Shown piece by piece: positions 36,246 to 46,156 of a DNA stretch of 64,000 nt. Position numbers and translations under genes: made by a program. The first letter of the stretch is position 1. The number at the start of each line of letters is the position of its first letter. Source of the DNA: Microcebus murinus (taxonomy: Eukaryota; Chordata; Mammalia; Primates; Cheirogaleidae); NCBI RefSeq assembly GCF_040939455.1, contig NC_134108.1:15467501-15531500 (forward strand), written 5' to 3'. The notes below the pieces were generated by a model that was not told the DNA's origin, searched no databases, and saw only the letters and a program-made list of their open reading frames with translations.

Positions 36246-39200
36246 TTAATACCAGTTTGCTGGAGAATATATCTGGTGCTTGTTTTTCCATTCTTGGGAT
36301 ACTTCACTTAGTAGTATGGGTTCCAGCTCTAACCAGGAAAATATAAGATGTGCTATATCACCATTGTTTCTTAGAGCTGAATAGTACTCCATGGTATACA
36401 TATACCACATTTTATTAATCCATTCTTGGATTGATGGGCACTTGGGCTGTTTCCACAGCCTTGCAATTATGAATTGTGCTGCTATAAACATTCAAATGCA
36501 GGTGTCTTTTTTGTAGAGTGTCATTGGATCATTTGGGTAGATGCCCAGCAATGGGATTGCTGGATCAAATGGTAGATCCACTTGTATCGCTTTAAGGTAT
36601 CTCCATATTGCTTTCCACAGAGGTTGAACTAGTTTGCAGTCCCACCAGCAGTGTAGGAGTGTTCCTCTCTCTCCGCAACAACGCCAGCATTTATTGTTTG
36701 GAGAATTTTTGATAAAGGCCATTCTCACTGGGGTTAAGTGATATCTCATTGTGGTTTTGATTTGCATTTCCCTGATGATTAGAGATGTTGAGCATTTCTT
36801 CATATGTTTGTTGGCCATTCTTCTGTCTTCTTTAGAAAAATTTCTGTTCAAGTCCTTTGCCCACTTTTTAATGGGGTTATTTGATTTTTTCTTCCTAATT
36901 TTCGTGAGTTCTAAGTATATTCTAGTTATCAGTCCCTTATCGGATGCATAGGATGCAAACATTTTCTCCCATTCTGTAGGTTGTCTGTTTACTTTCATGA
37001 CTATTTCTTTGGCTGTGCAGAAGCTTTGTAGTTTGATCATGTCCCATTTATTTATTTTTGTTCCTGCTGTGATTGCCTTTGGGGATTTCTTCATAAACTC
37101 TTTGCCCAGGCCAATGTCTAAGAGAGTGTTTCCAACTTTTTCCTCTAGAGTTCTAATAGTTTCATACCTTAGGTTTAAGTCTGTTATCCAGCGTGAGTTG
37201 GTTTTTGTGAGAGGTGAAAGGTGTGGGTCCTGTTTTAGCCTTCTACAGGTGGCTATCCAGTTTTCCCAGCACCATTTATTGAAGAGGGATTCTTTTCCCC
37301 AGCGTATGTTTTTGTCTGCTTTGTCAAAGATTAGATGGCTATATGAGGATGGTTTTATATCAGGATTCTCACATCTGTTCCACTGGTCAATATTCCTATT
37401 TTTGTGCCAATACCATAATGTTTTAATTACTACAGCTTTGTAGTATAGTTTGATATCTGGCATATTAATGCCTCCCATTTTGTTTTTGTTGCCTAGAATT
37501 GCTCTTGATATTCGGGGTCTTCTTTGGTTCTATACGAAGCATAAAATTATTTTTTCTATATCTGTGAAGAATGCTGATGGGATTTTAATAGGTATTGCAT
37601 TGAATCTGTAGATCAGTTTGGGTAGTATAGACATTTTGATGATATTGAGTCTGCCGATCCACGAGCATGGTATGGATTTCCATCTGTTTACATCCTCTGC
37701 TATTTCCTTCCTCAGTGTTTCATAGTTCTCCCTGTAGAGGTCTTTTACCTCCTTGGTTAAGTATATTCCTAGGTACTTTAATTTCTTTGTTGCTATTGTG
37801 AAGGGAATTGAGTCTTTGATTTGGTTCTCAATTAGATTGTTGTTGGCGTATATGAATGCCTCTGATTTCTGTGTATTGATTTTGTATCCTGAGACTTTAC
37901 TAAATTCATTGATCAGTTCCAGGAGTTTCTTGGTTGAATCCTTGGGGTTTTCTAGATACAATATCATATCATCAGCAAACAGTGAAAGTTTGATCTCTTC
38001 TGCCCCTATTTGGATACCTTTGATTCCATTTTCCTCTCTGATTGCTGTAGCCAAGACTTCCAGCACTATGTTGAACAGAAGTGGAGATAGTGGGCAGCCT
38101 TGTCTGGTTCCAGTTCTAAGTGGGAATGATTTCAATTTTTCCCCATTCAGTATGATGTTGGCTATGGGTCTGTCATATATGGCTTGTATCATTTTTAGGT
38201 ATGTCCCTTCTATGCCTATTTTCTTAAGTGTTCGTATCATGAAAGGGTGTTGAATTTTGTCAAAAGCTTTTTCTGCATCTATTGAAAGAATCATGTGGTC
38301 TTTGTTTTTGCTTCTGTTTATGTGGTGAATTGCATTTATAGATTTACGTATGTTGAACCATCCCTGCATCCCTGGGATGAAGTCCACTTGGTCGTGGTGG
38401 ATTATTTTTTTGATAAGTGTCTGGATTCAGTTAGCTAATATTTTGTTGAAAATTTTTGCATCTATATTCATTAGGGATATTGGTCTGTAGTTTTCTTTTT
38501 TTGTTGCATCCTTTCCTGGTTTTGGTATCAGAGTAATATTCGCTTCATAAAAGGTGTCGGGGAGGTTTCCGTTCTTCTCGATGTTGTGGAATAGTTTCTG
38601 CAAGATAGGTACTAGTTCTTCTTTGTAAGTGTGGTAAAATTCAGGTGTGAAGCCATCTGGACCGGGACTTTTCTTTTTAGGGAGATTTTTAATTGCTGTT
38701 TCTATTTCAGCTGTTGAGATTGGTCTGTTCAGGGAATCTATTTCTTCCTGGTTGAGCCTAGGGAGGCTGTGTGTTTCTAGAAATTTGTCCATTTCCTCCA
38801 CATTTTCTAGTTTGTGTGCATAAAGATTTTTGTAGTATTCATAAATTGTATCTTGTATCTCTTTGGGATCAGTTGTGATATCTCCTTTTTTATTCCTGAT
38901 GGAGCTTATTAGAGATTTCTCTTTTCTGCTTTTCGTTAGCTTAGCCAATGGTGTGTCAATTTTGTTTATTTTTTCAAAGAACCAACTTTATGTTTTATTA
39001 ATCTCCTGAATAGCTTCCCTGTTTTCAATTTCGTTTAGTTCTGATTTGATCTTGTTGATTTCACTTCTTCTGCTGGGTTTGGGGTTGGTCTGTTCTTCTT
39101 TTTCCAGCTCTTTGAGTCGTTTCATTAGATTGTCTATTTGTGATCTTCTTGTCTTTTGGTTATAGGCATTTATGGAGATAAACTTTCCTCTCAGAACTGC

Positions 39201-40120
39201 TTTAGCTGTGTCCCAGAGGAGTTGATAACTTGTCTCTCCATTGTCATTTTCTTCATAGAACTTTTTTATTTCCGTCTTGATTTCTTCATTTACGAAGTAA
39301 TCATTTAGTAGGAGGTTGTTTAATTTCCACGTTTTTGTGTAGAAATGTGAGTTTCTGTTAGGGTTGATTTCTAGTTTTATTCCACTGTGATCTGAGAAGG
39401 TACATGGTATGATTTCTATTTTTTTAAATTTCTTGAGATTTTCTTTGTGTCCTAGGATATGGTCAATCTTAGAGAATGTCCCGTGAGCTGATGAGAAGAA
39501 CGTATATTCAGTGGATTTTGGGTAGAATGTTCTGTAGATGTCTGTCAGACCCAATTGTTCTAGAGTTTTGTTTAAGTCCATTATTTCTTTATTAATTTTC
39601 TGTTTGGAGGATCTGTCTCGTGCCGTCAGTGGGGTGTTGAAATCTCCGGCGATTATGGAGTTGCTATTAATCCATTTGCTTAGCTCCAGTAAGGTTTGCT
39701 TTATGAATCTGGGTGCACCTAAGTTGGGTGCATATATATTTAAAATTGTTATCTCTTCTTGTTGTGCTGTGCCCTTCACCATTATATAATGACCCTCTTT
39801 GTCTTTTACTACTTTTGTTGGTTTAAAAACTAAATCGTCTGAATTAGAACTGCCACACCAGCCTTCTTTTGGCTTCTATTTGCTTGGAATATTGATCTCC
39901 ACCCTTTTATTTTTAGTCTATATGCATCCTTGCAGGTTAGATGTGTTTCCTGAAAACAGCATATACTTGGCCTGTATTTTCTTATCCATTCAGCCAGCCT
40001 ATGTCTCTTGAGTGGAGAGTTTAAGCCATTCACATTTATTGAGAGAACTGATAGGTAAGGTAGATTACTGATCATTCTGTTGGGTTGGATGTTGTTGCTA
40101 TGATTTCTGTCTTGAGCCAT
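36246..40120 (-). pseudogene. LINE-1 ORF2 (endonuclease-reverse transcriptase), broken
   Basis: The endonuclease start with the conserved SINVNGLNSP and ETHL residues is present at 40120-39830. A frameshift lies between 39830 and 39782. The reverse transcriptase with the FADDMILYL catalytic motif is at about 37990-37960, and the C-terminal cysteine-rich region extends to 36246. In-frame stops are at about 38988, 38427, 37530 and 36492, the second a CpG-type arginine-to-stop change. The element cannot mobilise itself. Confidence 0.9.
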
Positions 40121-40161
40121 TGTAATATCTGGCCTTTAATATCTTTGGGTTTTGGTTGTTT

Positions 40162-41154
40162 TTATATTTGTGGGTTATTATTATGATGTTCCGTGCATAA
40201 CGCTGTTTTAAGTACTTCTTGTAGGGCTGGTCTTGTCTTGGTGAATTCTCTGAGCCTTTGCTTGTCTGAGAATGTTTTTATTTCTCCTTCATATACGAAG
40301 CTTAGTTTTGCAGGGAATAATATTCTAGGCTGGGCATTGTTTTGTTTCAAAAGAGTGAGAATGGGGCCCCAGTCTCTCCTTGCTTGTAAAGTCTCATTAG
40401 AGAAGTCTGATGTGATTCGAATTGGCTTTCCCTTGTATGTTACTTGCTTCTTTTGTCTTACAGCTCTTAGAAGGGCCTCTTTAGTTGATACTTTGGTCAG
40501 TCTGATGACTGCATGTCGTGATGTCTTCCTGTTTGCATTGAATCTCCCAGGGGTCCTCTGAGCTTCTTGAACTTGTATATCAAGATTTTGAGCAAGGCCT
40601 GGGAAATTTTCCTCTATTATATCTTCAAACAGCTTGTCCAACCCTTGAGTGTTGTCTTCTTCCCCTTCTTGTAACCCTATGACCCTCACATTAGGTTTCT
40701 TCACATAATCCCACAGCTCTTGTAGGCTTTGCTCTTTTCTCTTGTTTCTCTGCTCTATTTCTGTGACTGATTTATTTAATTGGAGGGTGTTATCTTCAAG
40801 CTCTGAGATTCTTTCTTCTGTTTGATCTACCCTGTTCTTGAGATTTTCCACTGTATTTTGTAGTTCCTTGAATTGATTCTTCATTTCCAGGAGTTCGGTT
40901 ACACTTTTCTTCATTGTGTCTATTTCTTTTCTCATATCCTGGAGACTTTTTGTGGTTTCTTTGTGTTGGTTATTGAGCTGTTGTTGCAGCTGGGTGAGTG
41001 TTCTTATGATCCACATACGAAATTCCTCTTCTGTCATATTGGTTGCCTGATTTTGGTTGGTGTCCGTTTCTAGGGGGCTGGTGCTCCTCTTTGGGGGTGT
41101 GTTTTCCGTTTGGTTCTTCATATTTCCTGAGTTCTTTCGCTGATTTCTTCCCAT
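40162..41154 (-). CDS. LINE-1 ORF1 protein (intact frame, 330 aa)
   Basis: This is the RNA-binding chaperone that coats L1 RNA. It has a lysine/threonine-rich N-terminus and a long coiled coil with leucine heptads (about residues 60-150, QQQLNNQ to LQLNKSV). An RRM-like and C-terminal region follow, with the conserved VIGLQEGEE and RPALQEVLK segments. The length of about 330 aa is normal for primates. The frame is fully open, so protein could be made if the element were transcribed. Confidence 0.9.
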   Translation of the reverse strand: MGRNQRKNSGNMKNQTENTPPKRSTSPLETDTNQNQATNMTEEEFRMWIIRTLTQLQQQLNNQHKETTKSLQDMRKEIDTMKKSVTELLEMKNQFKELQNTVENLKNRVDQTEERISELEDNTLQLNKSVTEIEQRNKRKEQSLQELWDYVKKPNVRVIGLQEGEEDNTQGLDKLFEDIIEENFPGLAQNLDIQVQEAQRTPGRFNANRKTSRHAVIRLTKVSTKEALLRAVRQKKQVTYKGKPIRITSDFSNETLQARRDWGPILTLLKQNNAQPRILFPAKLSFVYEGEIKTFSDKQRLREFTKTRPALQEVLKTALCTEHHNNNPQI

Positions 41155-42937
41155 GTTGATCAGTTGTTGTTTCTTTCCTTAGGTTATTGTTTGGGTATTC
41201 ACACACCTTGTTTAGTTTCTGAGGCGTTAGGTGGTGTCTGTGGGTGAAATTGGACCACTCCCTGTGTATTGAGTCAGTGGGTGCCGTGGAAAGGCTGTGC
41301 AAGATGCCGTCCCTGTCAGTAGGTGGCGTTTGCTTGGAGGAACAGGCTATACTGTTGGTTTTGTGTCCTGTTAACAGCTCTTTTTCTGGGCGGAGCTAGG
41401 TTGGGTAAGCCTGCCCTCAGGCCGTTAGCAGGGTTCAAAGTTCTGTTGTCTGCTTCCAGGGAAAGCTGCCAAGGCGGGGCTGGAATGGTCCCACTCAGCC
41501 AGAAAGTCTGTGTGTGCGGGTGGGGCTGTCTGAGACCCGCAGTCTGGAGCGGGCCTCGCTTCTTTCCACCCTCCCAACTCCGCAGCTACTCCTGGGCCTC
41601 TGCCAGCAGGCCAGAACACAAGCCACCAGGCCTCCCCGGACTGTGATGCCGGTGGGGAGGTTCCCTGCACAGGAACGCCACCTGGGTTAGGCGCACAGCC
41701 TCCTCCTGGGAGGAGGATTGCCCTCTAGGACGCCGATCCGCCCCTCGAGGCACACACACCTCAGTAGGCTGTTCACGTATAACCCTTCTGTGCCCCGGGC
41801 AATGCTAGCCCTCAGTGCAGGGGATCTGGTCTGCAGGTCCGAACTCTGGGTCCCAGAGTTCAAACTGTATCCCCACCAGGGAGAGGATTTCCGGTCCCAA
41901 TTCACCCACAGGGAGCCCAAGCTGGGTCTATGTCTCTCAGCCTCTGAGTCGCCACCATTTTCCTGGGAACATGGTGCCAGCAGCACCTGGGAGGGCGGGC
42001 GGGTAGGGAGCTCACAGTCTGAGTTCCCCTGAGTCAGCTGTAGGGTCCCAAAAGAGAAGGTCCCGTTCCCTGGAGGTGCCTCTGGCTGGTGGCTGTATTG
42101 TCTCTCTGGGCAGCCACGGGTAGGGTCAGCGGAGGGTAGGAGGAGGCAATATGGCGCCTGCCGCACGGCTCGGGTCTGTGCACACAGAGGTGCCCGGAGG
42201 AAGTTGGGAACCTGGTGCCACGTCTGCTACAGGCTCACCGTTGGCAGGTGGCGGCCGTCTCTGGGCTGGTGTCCGCAGGTCTCTCCACCCGCTGGGGAGC
42301 CCACCAGCAGTCCCGAATGCAGGGGAGGGGAAACAGCAAATCCACCTACCCTTGCCGCTGGTCTCCGGGCTGCTCCGGTGGTCTCAGCCTCCAGTTCTCC
42401 TCCGCAGCCTCCTCCTGTGGAGTCTCCCGGGGTCTCAGGTACCCCTCCTTCGGCCCTTGTCCGCTGTATGCTTGTCTTCTTGCTTCTTTCCTCTAATTTC
42501 TGCTAGAATCTGTCTTTTCTGCAGAGACACTCTGTCTAGCGGTGTTGTTCGTCCACCATCTTGCTCCGCCCCCTCTATAGGGATTTTCTTAAGGCACACC
42601 AGCTGCCTGTTTTGTATGTTATTGGCAAAAATGCCTCTTGCCTGAGGAAATCTTTTACCATTTTTTGCTTGCAACTTTGGACCTCAAGAACTTTCCCTTC
42701 CTTTCCCTTCCCTGTTCCCTCTTTTCTTAATTTGATATTCTCTATGTTGCGCCTTGAACCAGCACACCGGGCTATTTCTCCAATGTATAATAAAAGAACT
42801 GTGCCTGTGAAAAAAAAAGAGATAAAAATTAGGTCAGGTGTGGTTCTTGCACTCTGGGAGGCCAAGGCCAGAGGATCCTTTGAGCTCAGGAGTTTGAGAC
42901 CAGCCTGAGCAAGAGTGAGACCCTGTCTCTATGACAA

Positions 42938-43140
<203 letters not shown>

Positions 43141-43209
43141 ACTGGCTGGACAACTAAAATATATAGAAAAAATTAATCGGGCATGGTGGCACATGCCTGT
43201 AGTCTCCTC

Positions 43210-43536
43210 TGTGGGGCGAGGTGACAACGCCATTACAAGATGGCGCCGATTTCCGGTGGCCTGCCTGTAGCAAACAAGTTCAGCGCATGCGCAGAGTAAG
43301 TCCTGGCCTGTTATATAAGTATGCATATGAAGGATCTTAGCTTGGCCTATCAGTAATAACCCTCGCGCGCTTTTAACCTATCCCCATCACTTCCCTCCTT
43401 CCTTAGAGTATATAAGTGTGTGAGAGCTTGTGCTCAGGGTCTTCCACATCATGTAAGTCTAAAGGGAACCCCATTAAAGCGCTGTCAGAAGAACTCCAGT
43501 TGCCGCGTCTTCCTTGCTGGCGAGGCGGGCGCGACA
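43210..43536 (+). repeat. ERV2 5' LTR
   Basis: Starts TGTGGGGCG and ends GCGCGACA. Two TATA-like boxes (TTATATAAG at about 43311 and GTATATAAG at about 43409) and ATTAAAG (about 43473) as polyadenylation signal are visible. Confidence 0.93.
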
Positions 43537-43538
43537 AG

Positions 43539-43556
43539 TGGTGCCGAAACCCGGGA
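43539..43556 (+). promoter_or_regulatory. ERV2 primer-binding site, tRNA-Phe
   Basis: TGGTGCCGAAACCCGGGA is the full complement of the tRNA-Phe(GAA) 3' end, two bases after the LTR. IAP elements use this primer, while classical exogenous betaretroviruses use lysine tRNA. Confidence 0.88.
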
Positions 43557-43649
43557 ACCGAAACAACTTTGAGGCACCAGCAGAGACGACCTCGACAGAG
43601 GTGAGTTCAGAACTGACGTGTGGGACGGCCAAAACCCCCCGCTTCCATA

Positions 43650-45389
43650 ATGGGTAATATTCCGCTGCGGCGCTTTATGTGGCCTATAAGAGAACTTTTA
43701 TCATCACAAGGAGTGCACTGCGAGGAAAAGACCCTCATAAAATTTTTGAAGGAGGTGGACCGTGTAGCTCCTTGGTTCCTCCACTCGGGTTCTTTGACTA
43801 TTCCCTCTTGGGGGAAGTTAGGACAGGACCTTCGTAGTGCGGGGACTCTGAGGCCAGGCACCCTCCTTGTTCACAACCTAATTATGGAGTGCCTGCATGA
43901 TGAAAGCTCAGGCCCGCGCGTAGCGGCTAGCCAAAAAGCCTTAGATGACTTGCAAGACGCAAGTTCGGAGAGAAGCAGTAGGGGAGGGACCGCGGGAATA
44001 AGAAAATGTAGAGCTCTAGAAAAGGAAATGCAGGGAGGGAAAGCGCAGCCCGATCTGCCTAATTGTGACCCCTTACCAGATTTTGATAATCTTCACTTGT
44101 CGGACACTGCTGACTCTGAGTCAGAGTGTGGAGAGGGCCCAGAGTCAGATGAGGAACTAGAAAAGAAAGAGGTACAAGGCTTTCAGGAAGTAGACCGGAA
44201 TGGGCGGTACCGCCCGCCTCCGTATGCCCCGCCTTATGAGGAACTAGGCTCTCGCCCCAGGCAGAGAGGCGCACGGCAGGGTGACTCATTCATCCACCCT
44301 GAAGAGCGAAAAGAGCTGTTCCTTACCTTTCCTGTCTTTGAGAATAATAATCAAAGGGGCTGGGAGCCAGTGAACGCCAAGCAATTGAAAGAGTTGGCGG
44401 AGGCTGTCCGAAACTGGGGACATGGGGCCTCCTACACCTTATCTTTGGTAGAGAGACTGGGCAATACAGCAATGACGCCCAGAGATTGGAGTCAGCTCGT
44501 CAAGGCAGTACTGACTACAGGTCAGTATTTAGATTGGAAGTCCATTAACCAGGAAGAGTGCATGGAGCAATCCCGGAGAAACGCCCAGCGCGGGCAACCA
44601 GCATGGAATTTTGACATGCTCACAGGGCAGGGGCAGTGGGTCAACAATCAGGTCGCCTACCCAGAGGAGGTATATGCCCAGATCAACTCCATAGCCATCA
44701 AGGCGTGGAAGAGCTTGCCCAATCGTGGGGAGGTCAAGGGTAACTTGACAAAAATCGTCCAGGCCCCTGCTGAACCATTCTCAGACTATGTAGCTAGGCT
44801 AGTAGAGGCAGCAGGAAGGGTATTTGGGGATCTAGACACAGCCATGCCGCTCATTGAGCAGCTTGCCTTTGAGCAGTGCACTACGGAATGCGGTAATGCA
44901 ATTGCCCCTTGGAAGAACAAAGGCCTTAATGCCTGGCTAAAAGCATGCAGAGAGATAGGGGGCCCCCTGACCAATAGTGGCCTGGCGGCCGCTGTTTTAA
45001 CAGCTCAAGCAAAGCAGGAACGCAATTGTTACAATTGTGGCAAACCTGGGCACCTTAAAAGGCAATGTAGAACACCTCCTAAGCAAGGGAGCTCCTCTAA
45101 CAAACAGCCAGGCATCTGCCCTACCTGTGGCAAGGGGCGACATTGGGCTTCTGAATGTCGCTCGATGAAGGATAAGGATGGAAATCCCATAGTTCGGGAT
45201 CAAAATGGAAAACCTGTACTTAAGCAAAAAAACGGATGGCAGGGCCCCCAACCCCAGGGCCCGCAAATATATGGGGCCATGCAGGGGAATACCCAGGAGA
45301 GGTCGCTCCTAGCGCCTCCGGGGAGCCAAGGAGAGCCACTAAAGGTTCCGCAGGACTGGACCTCTGTGCCACCACCACAAGAGTATTAA
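43650..45389 (+). CDS. gag: ERV2 gag polyprotein (intact frame, 579 aa)
   Basis: This is the structural polyprotein for matrix, capsid and nucleocapsid. The start at 43650 rather than the upstream in-frame ATG at 43620 is chosen because it gives the myristoylation-type MGN N-terminus. A PPPY late-domain motif (about residues 190-195) would recruit the budding machinery. The major homology region lies at about 44765-44820. Two zinc knuckles, CYNCGKPGHLKRQC and CPTCGKGRHWASEC, are complete. The frame ends at 45389 and overlaps pro. The intact reading frame with 98% identical LTRs suggests recent integration. Confidence 0.93.
   Translation: MGNIPLRRFMWPIRELLSSQGVHCEEKTLIKFLKEVDRVAPWFLHSGSLTIPSWGKLGQDLRSAGTLRPGTLLVHNLIMECLHDESSGPRVAASQKALDDLQDASSERSSRGGTAGIRKCRALEKEMQGGKAQPDLPNCDPLPDFDNLHLSDTADSESECGEGPESDEELEKKEVQGFQEVDRNGRYRPPPYAPPYEELGSRPRQRGARQGDSFIHPEERKELFLTFPVFENNNQRGWEPVNAKQLKELAEAVRNWGHGASYTLSLVERLGNTAMTPRDWSQLVKAVLTTGQYLDWKSINQEECMEQSRRNAQRGQPAWNFDMLTGQGQWVNNQVAYPEEVYAQINSIAIKAWKSLPNRGEVKGNLTKIVQAPAEPFSDYVARLVEAAGRVFGDLDTAMPLIEQLAFEQCTTECGNAIAPWKNKGLNAWLKACREIGGPLTNSGLAAAVLTAQAKQERNCYNCGKPGHLKRQCRTPPKQGSSSNKQPGICPTCGKGRHWASECRSMKDKDGNPIVRDQNGKPVLKQKNGWQGPQPQGPQIYGAMQGNTQERSLLAPPGSQGEPLKVPQDWTSVPPPQEY
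45227..45233 (+). promoter_or_regulatory. Gag-pro -1 frameshift site
   Basis: The heptamer A AAA AAC is exactly in the gag zero frame and lies just inside the overlap with pro, as in MMTV-like betaretroviruses. A downstream RNA structure was not modelled. Confidence 0.8.
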
Positions 45390-46156
45390 CCCCCCTCATG
45401 GGGTGCCAACCGGTCCCATCTGATTTTAAGGGGCCATTACCTGATAATACTGTAGGACTCGTCCTTGGCAGGTCTTCATCAACTCTGCAGGGATTAATAA
45501 TTCACCCAGGAGTTATTGATTCAGATTTTGAAGGGCAAGTAAAAATTCTTTGCTCTTCCACTAGAGGCATAGTTTCCATATATCCAGGAGACCGGATAGC
45601 ACAGTTGCTAATTTTACCTAGCCTCCATTCTATATTCCCTAGTAAACAAAAAATCAGAGGAGAAAAAGGTTTTGGCTCCTCTGGAGGAAACTGTGCATAT
45701 TGGTCATTGAATTTAGATGAACGTCCTACTATGGACTTAACCATACAAGGAAAGACATTTACAGGCCTCCTAGATACAGGAGCTGACACTAGTATAATTT
45801 CTGAACGCTGGTGGCCAAAAACGTGGCCATTGGCCCCCTCAGCTCAGACTCTGCAGGGATTGGGATATGCATCCTCTCCAGTGATCAGCGCCCAGACCCT
45901 GAAATGGAAGGATAAGGAGGGTAGAGAGGGTAGTTTTCAACCTTATGTCCTACCTCTGCCTGTGAATCTTTGGGGTAGAGATTTGCTACGGCAATTGGAC
46001 TTCAAATTAACCAATGACTATTCTGTTCAAAGTCAAAAGCTGAAGAAAAGCATGGGCTGTGTCCCAGGTAAAGGGCTTGGGAGGAACTTGCAGGGAAGAA
46101 CTGAACCTATAGAGCCTGTGCCACGACCCTCTAGGCACGGGCTGGGTTTTTCTTAG
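45234..46156 (+). CDS. pro: ERV2 dUTPase-protease (pro), intact frame
   Basis: Entered by -1 frameshifting from gag. The dUTPase has AGLDL (near 45354) and terminal GFGSSGG (near 45670) motifs. The aspartic protease has the catalytic DTGADTS at about 45775-45795 and WGRDLL further on. A C-terminal G-patch ([12 protein letters not shown], about 46067-46100) is a betaretroviral feature. No stop until TAG at 46154-46156. Confidence 0.9.
46144..46150 (+). promoter_or_regulatory. Candidate pro-pol -1 frameshift site
   Basis: G GGT TTT in the pro frame fits the X XXY YYZ rule and lies directly before the pro stop. Shifting -1 here enters the pol frame. Confidence 0.65.

Larger units (their letters stand above)
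35986..42575 (-). mobile_element. Full-length LINE-1, minus strand
   Basis: About 6.6 kb with a 5' UTR (42575-41155), ORF1, ORF2, a 3' UTR with the G-rich tract (near 36100) and a poly(A) tail (T run at 35988-36001). The 15-bp target duplication TATAGGGATTTTCTT lies at 35971-35985 and 42576-42590. Low divergence and full length indicate fairly recent insertion. Confidence 0.95.
34505..42818 (+). mobile_element. Polyadenylated retrocopy (processed transcript) carrying nested Alu and L1
   Basis: Without the later insertions the element is 34505-35231, 35556-35985 and 42591-42818, about 1.4 kb. It ends in AATAAA (42789-42794) and a poly(A) run 16 bases later. The direct repeat GAGATAAAAATTAG (34491-34504 and 42819-42832) flanks it. 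These are hallmarks of L1-mediated retrotransposition of an mRNA. The 5' part is pyrimidine-rich and GC-rich like a 5' UTR, and the 3' part is AT-rich like a 3' UTR. No parent gene was recognised and no long conserved frame is seen. Confidence 0.7.

Noticed and set aside
36751..40561. Plus-strand open frames within 36000-41000
   Set aside because: They are antisense shadows of LINE-1 ORF1 and ORF2.
41323..42645. Open frames in the L1 5' end, including a 164-codon plus-strand frame
   Set aside because: They lie in the GC-rich L1 5' UTR, which is noncoding in the sense orientation.
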